NCBI RefSeq assembly: GCF_965227505.1
Contig: NZ_OZ245757.1
Location: 5,358,978-5,422,977, forward strand
From: Pelagibius sp965227505
GTDB taxonomy: Bacteria > Pseudomonadota > Alphaproteobacteria > Kiloniellales > Kiloniellaceae
DNA length: 64,000 bases
Reading direction: 5' to 3'
This document shows positions 27,842 to 36,837 of this stretch, piece after piece. The notes beneath the pieces are model-generated. The model worked only from the letters and a program-made list of their open reading frames with translations. It did not search any database and was not told the origin of the DNA. Made by a program: the position numbers and the translations under genes. Numbering within the stretch: position 1 is the first letter of the stretch; every line of letters begins with the position of its first letter.

Positions 27842-28607
27842 CTAGAGCTGGGTGATGCCGTGCAGTTCCAGCAGTTCGACCAGCATGGCGCCGGCGCGGC
27901 GGCGATGCTGGTGATGCAGACGGCGCGCAGCCTCGCCGTCCTGCCGCTCGATCGCGTCCACCACCGCCGCGTGGTCCTTGTTTGAATCCACCGGCTTGGG
28001 CCGGAGGCGGAGCGTCGCCATACGCGCGCGGTGGGCCTGGTCGCGACAGGTGTTCACCCAGGCACGCAGCCGCTCGTTGCCGCTCGTTGCCGCTGAACTC
28101 CACCAGCAGATTGTGAAAGCGCTCGTCGGCCTCGGCCCAGGCCCTGAGGTCATCATCGGCCAGGGCGCTGTCCATGTCCTCCACCGCCCGGCGCAGCGTG
28201 CCGAGGCTGTCGTGGTCGAGCCCGCGCTCGGCAACGATCTCCGCTGCCGTCGATTCCAGCCCTGTCAGGATCTCGTAGATCTCCCGCATGTCGGCGACCG
28301 AGATCGGCAGGATGCGCATGCCGTGGCGCGGTCGCACCTCGACGATCCCTTCCTTGGCCAGGCGGATCAGGGCCTCGCGCACCGGGGTACGGCTCATGCC
28401 GAGCAGTTCCGCCAGTTCCTGCTCCAGGGCCTGGAACCCTGCGGGCATCTCGTTGTCGAGAATGCGGCGCTTCAACTCCTGGTAAGCCCGCTCGGACTGG
28501 GAGAGACGCTGGCGGCCTTCCGCAGCAGCCCTCCCGGCCTTTGCCGTAGCGGCCGCCGGGCTGGTTTTATCCAGACTTGTCATCTCTTTAATGCGCATTC
28601 GCCCCAA
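27842..28607 (-). pseudogene. GntR/FadR-type regulator frameshifted by a 10-bp duplication
   Basis: The N-terminal winged helix (LEQELAELLGMSRTPVREAL) and first half of the FCD effector domain are in one frame as far as EFSGNER at about 28078. The rest (LRAWVNTCRDQAHRARM to the stop at 27842) is in another frame. The break falls exactly on two adjacent copies of CGCTCGTTGC (28071-28090). Removing one copy gives a continuous 251-residue protein. As written, translation would run on to 27771 with a non-family tail. A sequencing or assembly error has not been excluded. Confidence 0.85.
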
Positions 28608-28704
28608 GCATCTTCGGCATCGCCGCTTTGCGTGGCGGTGAGTCTAGCCTACCGATGGGGGCGAGCGCCACAGGTCTGCGGGCCCGGCTCCCCGAACGGG
28701 CCGC

Positions 28705-29721
28705 CTAAAGCGCGATCCGGCGCCCCAGGCGGTCAGACTCATAGACCGCCTGTTCGATGCGCAGGTTCACCAGGTAGTCCCGGCCGGTATTCATGACCGC
28801 GCCGCCGGACAGCAGATGGTCGACGACATGGCGCTGCAGGCGGAACACGCAATCGCCGCCGAACCCCCGGTTTTCCCAGGCATAGGCGACTTCCTCCTCG
28901 GCATTGCTGCCGAAGGCGCGCAGGTGAAGCCGGCCATCGCCATCCAGCCGCAGGCTCGCCTTCGACCCCTCGATGACCATCTCCCCCATGGTCAGGCGGC
29001 GGTTCTCCGCCGGGTGGTCGGCCAGGCGGTTGCCGTCGAAAAGACCCCGTGCGCCGCCTTCGAAGTCCAGCAGAATGAAACCGGCGTCTTCGCCGGCGAT
29101 CGCCGGGTTGAGCCGTCGCAGCGCGGCGTAGACGCTCGTTGCCTCGCCCAGCAGGAAGCGGAACACGTCGATCAGATGGATCGCGGTCTCGTGGACGAGG
29201 AAGCGTTCCATCTTCTGGAAGTAGGGTTGGCGGTCGAGGTAGGCAGCCGGCCCCTGGCCGTCGCCCGGGCGCAGGCGGAACCCGGCCTGGTAGATCTCTC
29301 CCAACTGCCCTCCGGCGATCAGGTCGCGGGCCTTCCGGTGCCAGGGCTGAAAGCGGAAGTTCTCGTGCACCACCAGGAGAACGCCGGCGTCTTCGCAGAG
29401 GGCGACAGCCTCTTCGGCCTCGTCGAGCGTTTGGCAGAACGGCTTTTGGCAGATCACGGCGACCTTGTGCGCCGCGGCCTGTCTGATCATCTCCAGATGG
29501 GTCGGGGGCGGCGCGATGATGTCCAGCAGGTCGAGCGTTTCCTGTGACAGCATCTCCGCCAGCGTGGCGTAGGCGGCGGCACCGTGCATGTCCGCCCGCT
29601 CCCGCGCGCGGGCGCCATCGCGGTCGCAGACCGCGGCCAGCCGGGCCTCGTCAATGCGGCTCCAGCCGTCGTAGTGAAACTGGCTGAAGTAGCCGGTGCC
29701 GACGGTCCCAAGGTTCAGCAC
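28705..29721 (-). CDS. Gfo/Idh/MocA-family oxidoreductase
   Basis: A 338-residue protein with Rossmann motif GTVGTGYFSQFHYDGW, the QKPFCQTLDEAEE region with the catalytic Lys, and VHETAIHLIDVFRFLLG. It starts at GTG with AGGGGG upstream. It lies 27 nt downstream of the isopropylmalate-dehydrogenase-like gene, in the same unit as the broken GntR gene. Substrate unknown, probably a sugar acid. Confidence 0.85.
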   Translation of the reverse strand: MLNLGTVGTGYFSQFHYDGWSRIDEARLAAVCDRDGARARERADMHGAAAYATLAEMLSQETLDLLDIIAPPPTHLEMIRQAAAHKVAVICQKPFCQTLDEAEEAVALCEDAGVLLVVHENFRFQPWHRKARDLIAGGQLGEIYQAGFRLRPGDGQGPAAYLDRQPYFQKMERFLVHETAIHLIDVFRFLLGEATSVYAALRRLNPAIAGEDAGFILLDFEGGARGLFDGNRLADHPAENRRLTMGEMVIEGSKASLRLDGDGRLHLRAFGSNAEEEVAYAWENRGFGGDCVFRLQRHVVDHLLSGGAVMNTGRDYLVNLRIEQAVYESDRLGRRIAL

Positions 29722-29748
29722 GTCCCGCTGCCCCCTACCGCGACCGCT

Positions 29749-30870
29749 TCAGCCGGCTGCCGCGGCTGCGGCCTCGGGGTCGTGGAGGGCTGCCATCACC
29801 GCATCGCTCATGGCCAGGGTGCCGGAGGCACCGCCGAGATCGAAAGGCATCACCGCGCCGGAGGCGAAAACGCGGTCGACCGCCGTGCGGATCATTGCGG
29901 CGGCCTGCGCACAGGCGGGCAGGCCTTTGCGGACCGCCAGCCAGTCCAGCATCATGGCGGCGGACAGGAACATGGCTGTCGGGTTCGCCTTGCCCTGTCC
30001 GGCGATGTCGGGCGCGCTGCCGTGGCAGGGCTGGAAGACCGCATGACCGTCGCCGATGTCGGCGGAAGGCGCCATGCCCATGCCGCCGATCAGGCCGGCG
30101 CCGAGATCGGAGAGGATGTCGCCGAACATGTTCTCCGTCACCAGAACGTCGAAGTCCCAGGGATGGCGGACCATGTTGAGCGCGGTCGCGTCGATGTAGG
30201 CGTGGTCGGCTGCGATGTCCGGATTCAGCGCCGCGCGTTCATCGAAGATCTTGCGGAAAAAGGCGAAGGAGGTGAAGACATTGGCCTTGTCGACGCAGGT
30301 CACGCGCCCGGGTCGTCCCGCCGCTTTGCGCTCGCCGGCCAGAGCAAAGGCGAAATCGAACAGGCGTTCGCTCACGGCGCGGGTGATGACCTGGGTGTCC
30401 TGCGCTTCGCTGTCGTTTTCGACACTTCCTCTGCCGCGGGCGGCGAAGAGACCTTCCGTCGATTCCCGGATGAGGACGAAATCGAGTGCGGCGGCACGGG
30501 GGTCCGCCAGGACCGCCGGCGTGCCGGCGACGCTGCGTACGGGCCGAACCCCCGCGTAGAGGCCGAACTCGAAGCGCAGATCCAACTGCGGCGCCACTTC
30601 GGTCCCGTCGGGATAGCGCACGTCCGGCAATCCCATGGCAGCCAGAAGAATGGCATCGGCCTGGCGCGCCGCCTGCAGGGACTCCGGCGGCAGCGCAGTG
30701 CCCTCGCGGCTGTAGGTGCCGGCGCCGGCGGGCAGGGACTTGAACGAAAGATCGAAACCGCCCACGGTCTCGGTCACCGCAGATAAGAGATCGAGGCATG
30801 GCTGCGTAATCTCGCCGCCGATGCCGTCACCCTCAAAGACCGCGATTTCGAGACTCGTCTTCCCGTTCAT
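29749..30870 (-). CDS. Isocitrate/isopropylmalate-dehydrogenase-family enzyme
   Basis: A 373-residue NAD-dependent beta-decarboxylating dehydrogenase. FEGDGIGGEITQ near the start, ESTEGLFAARG, the catalytic DKANVF and the signature ENMFGDILSDLGAGLIGG are all present. It is not in a leucine operon. Neighbouring sugar-acid genes suggest a tartrate- or other hydroxyacid-dehydrogenase role. MNGKTSLE is the chosen start; a GTG 7 codons upstream is possible. Confidence 0.85.
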   Translation of the reverse strand: MNGKTSLEIAVFEGDGIGGEITQPCLDLLSAVTETVGGFDLSFKSLPAGAGTYSREGTALPPESLQAARQADAILLAAMGLPDVRYPDGTEVAPQLDLRFEFGLYAGVRPVRSVAGTPAVLADPRAAALDFVLIRESTEGLFAARGRGSVENDSEAQDTQVITRAVSERLFDFAFALAGERKAAGRPGRVTCVDKANVFTSFAFFRKIFDERAALNPDIAADHAYIDATALNMVRHPWDFDVLVTENMFGDILSDLGAGLIGGMGMAPSADIGDGHAVFQPCHGSAPDIAGQGKANPTAMFLSAAMMLDWLAVRKGLPACAQAAAMIRTAVDRVFASGAVMPFDLGGASGTLAMSDAVMAALHDPEAAAAAAG

Positions 30871-30972
30871 GTCGATTCCATCAGTTCCCACAGGCTGCTC
30901 CCCCAGGCTGCTCCCAAAGGTGTCGCTCAGCGCGGCGCGCCGACCAAGCCACAGCCTTGCAATCCATCAAAA

Positions 30973-30987
30973 TATAATGCATACATT
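30973..30987. promoter_or_regulatory. Candidate GntR operator over a -10 box, divergent promoter
   Basis: In the 232-nt gap between divergent operons, TATAAT at 30973-30978 overlaps AATGCATACATT (30976-30987), a near-palindrome with one mismatched pair. It resembles the AT-rich palindromes bound by FCD-type GntR regulators. The linked but broken gntR would be the cognate regulator. No clear -35 box is visible. Confidence 0.4.
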
Positions 30988-31102
30988 AAAGCATGCACAT
31001 GTTCCAGCGCCAATCGTTTCCTCTCATTTTCGCTGCATTTCGGCAAGGGTGGGGACGATCGCCTGCGCTGAGCGGCCCTGGGCGTAGAGGCTGAGGTGCC
31101 GC

Positions 31103-32368
31103 ATGTTGCTGGGCTGCATTGCCGATGATCTGACGGGCGCCACCGATCTGGCCCTGATGCTGGTGCGCGGCGGCATGCGGACGATTCAGGTTATCGGCGT
31201 GCCCGATGATCCGGGCAGCCTGCCGCAGGCTGACGCCATCGTGGTGGCGCTGAAGTCACGGACGATCCCCGCGGAGGACGCGGTCGCCCAATCGCTGGCC
31301 AGTGCCGAAGCATTGCTGGCCGCCGGCGCCCGGCAGTTCTTCTTCAAGTACTGCTCGACCTTCGATTCCACCGATCGCGGAAACATCGGGCCGGTGACCG
31401 AGGCCTTGATGGAGCGCCTGGACTGTCCCTTTACGCTGGCCTGTCCGGCCTTTCCCGCCACGGGGCGCACAGTCTACCTGGGTCACCTCTTCGTCGGCGA
31501 TGTCCTGCTGTCCGACAGCCCCCTGAAAGACCACCCCCTCACGCCGATGCGCGATCCCAATCTGGTCTCCGTGCTGGGCCGGCAGACCGCCTGCGAAGTG
31601 GGGCTCGTGCCTTTCGACGTCGTCGACCGCGGCGCCGCTGACGTCGCCGAAGCGTTTCGTGAGATTGCGGAGGCGGGAACGGCCATCGCCATCGTCGACG
31701 CGGTCAGCGACCGTCATCTTCATACCATCGGCGAAGCGGCCGCCGACCTGCGGCTGATCACGGGCGGGTCCGGGATCGCCATCGGCCTGCCGGAGAACTT
31801 CCGGCGGCGCGGCATGATTGCTTCGCCCGACCCCGTGGACGGCTTTGCGCCGCCGAAAGGCAGGGCGGCCGTCTTGGCCGGTTCCTGTTCGGCGGCGACC
31901 CGGGAACAGGTGGCGCAGGCACAGGCGGCGGGCATGGCGGCGTTCCGGATCGATCCGCAAGACCTTGCGTCCGGTCAGACCGGCGTGGCCGAGATCCTTG
32001 CCTGGGCGGCAGGGCAGGGGGGTGAGCAGCCGCTGCTGGTGTATTCGACGGCCTCGCCGGAGGCTGTGCGCGGCGTCCAGGAAAGGCTGGGCCGCGAAGC
32101 GGCGGGCGCGCTTGTGGAAAAGGCCCTGGCGGCAGTCGCCTGCGGCCTGGTCGACCAGGGTGTGCGACGCCTGATCGTTGCCGGCGGCGAGACCTCCGGC
32201 GCCGTCGTTCAGGCTCTGGGCGTGCAGGTGCTGGAGATCGGGCCGGAAATCGATCCGGGCGTTCCCTGGACGGTTGCTGCCGGCGCGCCGCCGCTGGCGC
32301 TGGCTCTGAAGTCCGGCAACTTCGGTGCTCCGGACTTCTTTGTGAAGGCCTGGGGCCTGCTGTCGTAA
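31103..32368 (+). CDS. Four-carbon acid sugar kinase family protein (OtnK-like)
   Basis: A 421-residue DUF1537-family ATP-dependent kinase. The N-terminal CIADDLTGATDLALMLVRGG and the C-terminal VAGGETSGAVVQALGV nucleotide-binding motif identify the family. Characterised members phosphorylate 3-oxo-tetronates or related four-carbon acids. The divergent dehydrogenase genes could make its substrate. The exact substrate is not readable. Confidence 0.88.
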   Translation: MLLGCIADDLTGATDLALMLVRGGMRTIQVIGVPDDPGSLPQADAIVVALKSRTIPAEDAVAQSLASAEALLAAGARQFFFKYCSTFDSTDRGNIGPVTEALMERLDCPFTLACPAFPATGRTVYLGHLFVGDVLLSDSPLKDHPLTPMRDPNLVSVLGRQTACEVGLVPFDVVDRGAADVAEAFREIAEAGTAIAIVDAVSDRHLHTIGEAAADLRLITGGSGIAIGLPENFRRRGMIASPDPVDGFAPPKGRAAVLAGSCSAATREQVAQAQAAGMAAFRIDPQDLASGQTGVAEILAWAAGQGGEQPLLVYSTASPEAVRGVQERLGREAAGALVEKALAAVACGLVDQGVRRLIVAGGETSGAVVQALGVQVLEIGPEIDPGVPWTVAAGAPPLALALKSGNFGAPDFFVKAWGLLS

Positions 32369-32399
32369 ACGGTAAGCCAGGGTGCGGAAGGGCGCAGTC

Positions 32400-32711
32400 A
32401 TGTTTGTGGTTACGGTCGTCTTCGAGGTGAAGCCGGACTTCGCGGAGGACTTTCGCGCCGCGGTCCGCCGCCAGGCCGAGGCCTCGCTCAGCCGTGAGCA
32501 GGCCTGTCATCGCTTCGACGTCTGCCGGGATGCGGATGATGCGGCCCGCTTCTTCCTCTACGAGATTTACGAAGATCAGGCCGCCTTCGATCTGCATCTC
32601 GCCAGCGAGCACTTTGCCGACTTCGACGGCCTGGTCGGCCCCTGGGTGATCGGGAAGACGGTCGAATGCTGGGTCATGGACGGCGTTATTGACGGGGGCG
32701 AAGGGCCCTGA
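32400..32711 (+). CDS. Antibiotic biosynthesis monooxygenase-like small protein
   Basis: A 103-residue ferredoxin-like dimeric alpha-beta barrel (ABM/YgiN-type). FVVTVVFEVKPDFAEDF and FFLYEIYEDQAAFDLHLASEHF are family hallmarks. It starts 32 nt after the kinase gene with GGAAGG as the ribosome-binding site, so it is co-transcribed. Such proteins act as monooxygenases, isomerases or lyases. The role here is unknown. Confidence 0.82.
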   Translation: MFVVTVVFEVKPDFAEDFRAAVRRQAEASLSREQACHRFDVCRDADDAARFFLYEIYEDQAAFDLHLASEHFADFDGLVGPWVIGKTVECWVMDGVIDGGEGP

Positions 32712-32879
32712 AGTCACCAAAAACGCTGGAATAAAGGCGGAGGCCGGGCGGTCCATCTTCCCAGGAGGTCCGACCTTTGCAGCTTGCCCGATCTTTGATC
32801 CTCGCCCTTTGGCCGAAAGACCGCCAGGACTCTGGCGTCACGCAATCAACAGAAAGAGCGGACCTTGGCTAGCGGTTCG

Positions 32880-34310
32880 ATGGCGGAGTCCGCCCCCGGG
32901 CGGCGGGAGAGGAGCGACCACCGGCAGGGGCCGGACCTGCGTCCGCTGCCGCCGCCGCTGATCGATCGGGTCGCCCTGCCGGCCTTTGTCATTGCGCTGC
33001 TGTTCCTCAGCTTTCTCGGCGGGGCTCTGGTGATGCTCACCAACGTTTTTCCCGCCGGGCCGCTCAGCGATGCTTTTCGCGGCGGCAAGGCGCTGATCGA
33101 CAAGACGCGGGCGTCGCGCGATCCCCTGACATCGGACTTCTGGATGCCCGAGCGCCGCCCGGACCAGGGGGTGACGATCCACGATCCTGCGAGCGCGTTT
33201 CCCGGTTACACGCTCTACACCTCCGGCCATGGCAGCGAGGCCTTCCTGTTTTCGATGGAGGGCAAGCTGGTCCATTCCTGGCAACTGCCGTACAGCGCGA
33301 TCTGGTCGGCGGAAGAGTCTCCGATTGCCGACCCGCAGCCCGACCCCTTTCTCTATTGGCGCAAGGCGATGATGCTGCCGAACGGCGAACTGCTGGCGCT
33401 CTTCGTTGCGACAGGCGATACGCCCTGGGGCTACGGTCTGGCAAAGCTGGACAGCGAGTCCAACGTACTCTGGTCCTATCTCGGCCAGACACATCACGAT
33501 CTGGACATCGCCGATGACGGGCGGGTCTATACGCTGATTCACCAGATGCGGCGGACGACCTACGAGGACTTTCCGCAGTTGACGATTCCACGGCTGGACG
33601 ACTTCGTGGTGGTCCTCTCGCCCGACGGTGAAGAGGAGAAGCGGGTCTCGATCCTGGACGCGCTGGTCAACTCAGACTATGCGCGCCTGCTGCACCGGGT
33701 GACCTGGTTCAACAAGCACGACTTCATCCACACCAACAACATCGACTACATCGACGCCGAGATGGCCGCCGTGCTGCCTTTCGCCGAAGAGGGGCAGGTG
33801 CTGCTGTCGTTCCGCGACATCGACAGCATTGCGGTGCTGGACCTGGAGCAGGAAAAGATCGTCTGGGCCCTGCGCGGGACCTGGCTGGGCCAGCATGACC
33901 CCGATGTCCTGCCGAACGGCAACATCCTGCTGTTTGACAACATCGGCAACTTCGGTCCCGGCGGACAGTCCCGGATCATGGAAATCGATCCCCTGACGGG
34001 GGAGGAGGTCTGGGTCTACGCCGGCAGCGCCGAGCAACCTTTCGAAAGCCTGGTGCGGGCCGCCCAGGAGCGCCTGCCGAACGGCAACACGCTGATCACC
34101 GAGTCGACCGGCGGCCGGCTGTTCGAGGTGACCCCCGACGGCCGGATTGTCTGGGAGTTCATCAATCCCATCCGCGCCCGTCACCCTGAAAAGCCGGACC
34201 AGGTCATCCTGCCGGTGGTCTCTTGGGGGCAGCGGATCGTGCCAGACAGTCTGCAGCCGGGCTTTCGAGAGGTCCTTGCAAGGAAGGAACAGGAAAGGAG
34301 CGCGCAATGA
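32880..34310 (+). CDS. Membrane-anchored arylsulfotransferase-family protein
   Basis: A 476-residue protein. One transmembrane helix at about residues 35-57 is followed by a periplasmic beta-propeller of the ASST/Arylsulfotran_2 type. Repeated blades are visible, such as MLPNGELLALF, DVLPNGNILLFDN and RLPNGNTLITES. Conserved His residues (GQTHHDLDIADDG, GQHDPDVLPNG) may form the sulfate-transfer site. The start is uncertain: ATG at 32880 or TTG at 32865. It is the first of four clustered genes. Confidence 0.8.
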   Translation: MAESAPGRRERSDHRQGPDLRPLPPPLIDRVALPAFVIALLFLSFLGGALVMLTNVFPAGPLSDAFRGGKALIDKTRASRDPLTSDFWMPERRPDQGVTIHDPASAFPGYTLYTSGHGSEAFLFSMEGKLVHSWQLPYSAIWSAEESPIADPQPDPFLYWRKAMMLPNGELLALFVATGDTPWGYGLAKLDSESNVLWSYLGQTHHDLDIADDGRVYTLIHQMRRTTYEDFPQLTIPRLDDFVVVLSPDGEEEKRVSILDALVNSDYARLLHRVTWFNKHDFIHTNNIDYIDAEMAAVLPFAEEGQVLLSFRDIDSIAVLDLEQEKIVWALRGTWLGQHDPDVLPNGNILLFDNIGNFGPGGQSRIMEIDPLTGEEVWVYAGSAEQPFESLVRAAQERLPNGNTLITESTGGRLFEVTPDGRIVWEFINPIRARHPEKPDQVILPVVSWGQRIVPDSLQPGFREVLARKEQERSAQ

Positions 34311-34576
34311 ACCGGACTCTACTTTCAGCCGCCGGCCTGGGGCTCGCAGCTTCGCTGGCCTGGACAAGCCCGGCGCTCGCCTACATCGGACCGGGCGCCG
34401 GCCTGTCGCTGCTGGGCGCGCTCTGGGGCGTCGTGGCGGCCGTGGCGGCGGCTCTGCTGTTTCTCCTGATCTGGCCTTTGCGGCGCCTGATGAAGCGCCG
34501 CCGCACATCCCCGGCGGCCGCGGCCCCGCAGCGGAACCTTGAAGCCAAGAGTGCGGACAAGACCTATTACGATTGA
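34307..34576 (+). CDS. YIGPGAG-type small membrane protein
   Basis: An 89-residue protein with a cleavable signal (ends near SPALA) followed by the conserved YIGPGAGLSLLGALWG and a second hydrophobic helix ending in a basic WPLRRLMKRRR. Its ATG overlaps the stop of the arylsulfotransferase gene (ATGA). Small YIGPGAG proteins recur next to sulfatase, sulfotransferase and glycan genes, as recalled. Biochemical function unknown. Confidence 0.75.
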   Translation: MNRTLLSAAGLGLAASLAWTSPALAYIGPGAGLSLLGALWGVVAAVAAALLFLLIWPLRRLMKRRRTSPAAAAPQRNLEAKSADKTYYD

Positions 34577-34685
34577 CGCGCCGGACAGCCGGCCCCGGCC
34601 CGTGCTTGCTGGGCCCAAGCTCCCCCGGCCCACGGTCCGCAGCGGCGGATCGCGATCCGCCCGCCAAGACGCCGCTTACGCTTAG

Positions 34686-35462
34686 ATGACCGGACTGCTC
34701 GATCTCACCTCGCCCTTGCTGTCGACACTGGACCAGGGCCTGGCGCCCTTGCTTGGCCCGGCCGCGCGGGTGGCGGTCTGGGGTTTGGCGGCGGCCTGCA
34801 TCTCCATGGCGCTCTATGCGCTGCTCTCCCCCCAGGGGCGGCTGCGCCGCGTGAAGGCGGCTGCGGAGGATGCACGCCTTGCGCTGGACAGGCACGAGGG
34901 CAGCTTCGCCGAGGCCATGCCCCTGATCGGCGCGATGCTGCGGCGGGCGTTGGCGCAGCTGGGGCTGGTGCTGGGCCCGGCGGTGCTGGCCTCTTTGCCG
35001 GTGCTTTTCGTGATCGTCTGGCTGAGCGGTGCCTTCGGCCACTTCATTCCGGCCTCGCTCAACGCGGTACCGCTCGCCGTCGAACCGCAGGGCCTCGCGG
35101 CCCGTTGGATCGCCCCGGCCGAGACGGGGCGCGGGCCGGCCGTCGGCATGCCCGGGGGCGCCGGTCCCGGGGCGCCGCGCGCCCTGATCGAGGTGATCGA
35201 CGCCCAGGAACGCGTGGTCGATTCCATCGCCTTCTCGCAGCCCGTGACCAGCGTGCACAAGCGTCATTGGTGGAACCTCCTGATTGCCAACCCCTTGGGC
35301 TACCTGCCCGCGGAGGGAGCGTTGGAGCGCGTTGAGATCGCCCTGCCGCGCCAGGAGATCGTCAACCTGGGGCCGGACTGGTTGCGCGGCTGGGAGGCTG
35401 TCTTTTTCACGGCATTGGTTGCCGCCTCTCTGGCGATCAAGCTGGTTTTCCGGCTGGTGTAG
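34686..35462 (+). CDS. Membrane protein, possibly Oxa1/DUF106-like
   Basis: A 258-residue protein. Transmembrane helix 1 is at about residues 28-48, followed by a charged helical hairpin (GRLRRVKAAAEDARLALDRH), helix 2 at about 92-114, a large extracytoplasmic domain with a WW-containing loop, and a C-terminal helix at about 238-256. The order helix, charged hairpin, helix recalls the YidC/Oxa1/EMC3 core. That resemblance is only by eye. It lies between sulfotransferase-type genes. Confidence 0.65.
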   Translation: MTGLLDLTSPLLSTLDQGLAPLLGPAARVAVWGLAAACISMALYALLSPQGRLRRVKAAAEDARLALDRHEGSFAEAMPLIGAMLRRALAQLGLVLGPAVLASLPVLFVIVWLSGAFGHFIPASLNAVPLAVEPQGLAARWIAPAETGRGPAVGMPGGAGPGAPRALIEVIDAQERVVDSIAFSQPVTSVHKRHWWNLLIANPLGYLPAEGALERVEIALPRQEIVNLGPDWLRGWEAVFFTALVAASLAIKLVFRLV

Positions 35463-35468
35463 CGCAGG

Positions 35469-36611
35469 ATGGCCGAGGCCAAGAGCGGAGCGGGGGATCG
35501 CTATGCCGGCTTCCGGGTGACGCCCTGGGTGCATCACTGCGGCGGCCTCGTGGCGCGCAACCGCAACTTCTGGATCCGCCTCGGCGAGCGTGAGACGCGG
35601 CTGCGCGCCGAGGACATCGCCGAGACCAGGATCGAGGCGCCAGTCTTCGTCTCCGGGCTCGCCCGCTCGGGCACCACGATCCTGCTGGAGGTCCTGGCCC
35701 GCCACCCGAGCGTCGCGAGCCACAGGTACAAGGACTATCCCTTCCTCTTCACGCCCTTCTTGTGGAACCGCTTCCTCAGCTTCGTGCCCCAGGGACGCCA
35801 TGCGGCCCAGGAGCGCAGCCATGGAGACGGCATCGCCGTCTCGCCGGAAAGCCCCGAGGCGTTCGAGGAAGTGCTTTGGATGGCCTTCTTCGACAGCCTG
35901 CACGACCCCCAGGTCAGCAATGTGCTGGATGGCGAGACCAGCCACCCGGACTTCGAGCGCTTCTACGTCGATCATCTGCGCAAGCTGCTGCAGGTGCGTG
36001 GGCGCAGCCGCTACCTGGCCAAGGCCAACTACAACGTGACCCGGCTGGAATACCTGCTGAAGATCTTCCCCGATGCCCGCTTTGTGCTGCCGCTGCGCGC
36101 GCCGCTCGGCCAGATCGCCTCCCTGGTGAAACAGCACCGCCTGTTCTGCGAGGGCGAGCGCCGCCACCCCCGGGCCCTGGACCACATGCGGCGCATCGGC
36201 CATTTCGAGTTCGGGCTCGACCGGCGCCCCGTCAACGTCGGCGATCGCGCCATGCCCGCCATCCTGGCGGCCTGGGAGCGGGGCGCGGAGGTCGAGGGCT
36301 GGGCGCGCTACTGGGCCAGCCTCTACGGCTATCTCGCCGGCCGCCTGGCGGCCAACCCCCGGCTGGCCGAGGCGGTGCTGGTCGTGCGCTTCGAGGAGCT
36401 CTGTGCCAGGCCGGCTGAGATCCTCGCAGGGGTCTGCGCGCACTGCCGCCTGGGCGACAGCGCATGGCTGGTGGCCGAGGCGGCAGAGCTCATGCGGATG
36501 CCAGGCTACTATCGACCGGATTTCTCCCAGGCGGAGCTGGCCACAATCGAGCGTCTGGCCGGCCCCGTGGCCGCCGCGTTTGGCTATAGCGACAGCCAAG
36601 GGGGCCTCTGA
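35469..36611 (+). CDS. Sulfotransferase-family protein
   Basis: A 380-residue PAPS-dependent sulfotransferase-type protein. The 5'-phosphosulfate loop VSGLARSGTTILLEVLARHP is at about residues 60-79, and the 3'-phosphate region appears in FVLPLRAPLGQIASL. It starts 6 nt after the membrane-protein gene and is the last of the cluster. The acceptor is unknown; a surface glycan or lipid is a reasonable guess from the context. Confidence 0.85.
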   Translation: MAEAKSGAGDRYAGFRVTPWVHHCGGLVARNRNFWIRLGERETRLRAEDIAETRIEAPVFVSGLARSGTTILLEVLARHPSVASHRYKDYPFLFTPFLWNRFLSFVPQGRHAAQERSHGDGIAVSPESPEAFEEVLWMAFFDSLHDPQVSNVLDGETSHPDFERFYVDHLRKLLQVRGRSRYLAKANYNVTRLEYLLKIFPDARFVLPLRAPLGQIASLVKQHRLFCEGERRHPRALDHMRRIGHFEFGLDRRPVNVGDRAMPAILAAWERGAEVEGWARYWASLYGYLAGRLAANPRLAEAVLVVRFEELCARPAEILAGVCAHCRLGDSAWLVAEAAELMRMPGYYRPDFSQAELATIERLAGPVAAAFGYSDSQGGL

Positions 36612-36837
36612 CCGGTTCTGGGAAACCACAGCCTGTCGCATGCTGGCCTGAAAGCGCGCGGAACCGCCGCCTAATCTCAACTGGAAGCGAACCGGGCGGC
36701 CCGGCTCCGGCATCACCCATCGTAATCTGCGCCATCGGAATCTTCGATGCCGCCCGGTGGTCATGGACGGTCGCCGCAGCCAGGGGCAAGAAGCCAGGGC
36801 GTCCGAAGAACCTTTTTTTGCGCACAGGGATCGGCAG

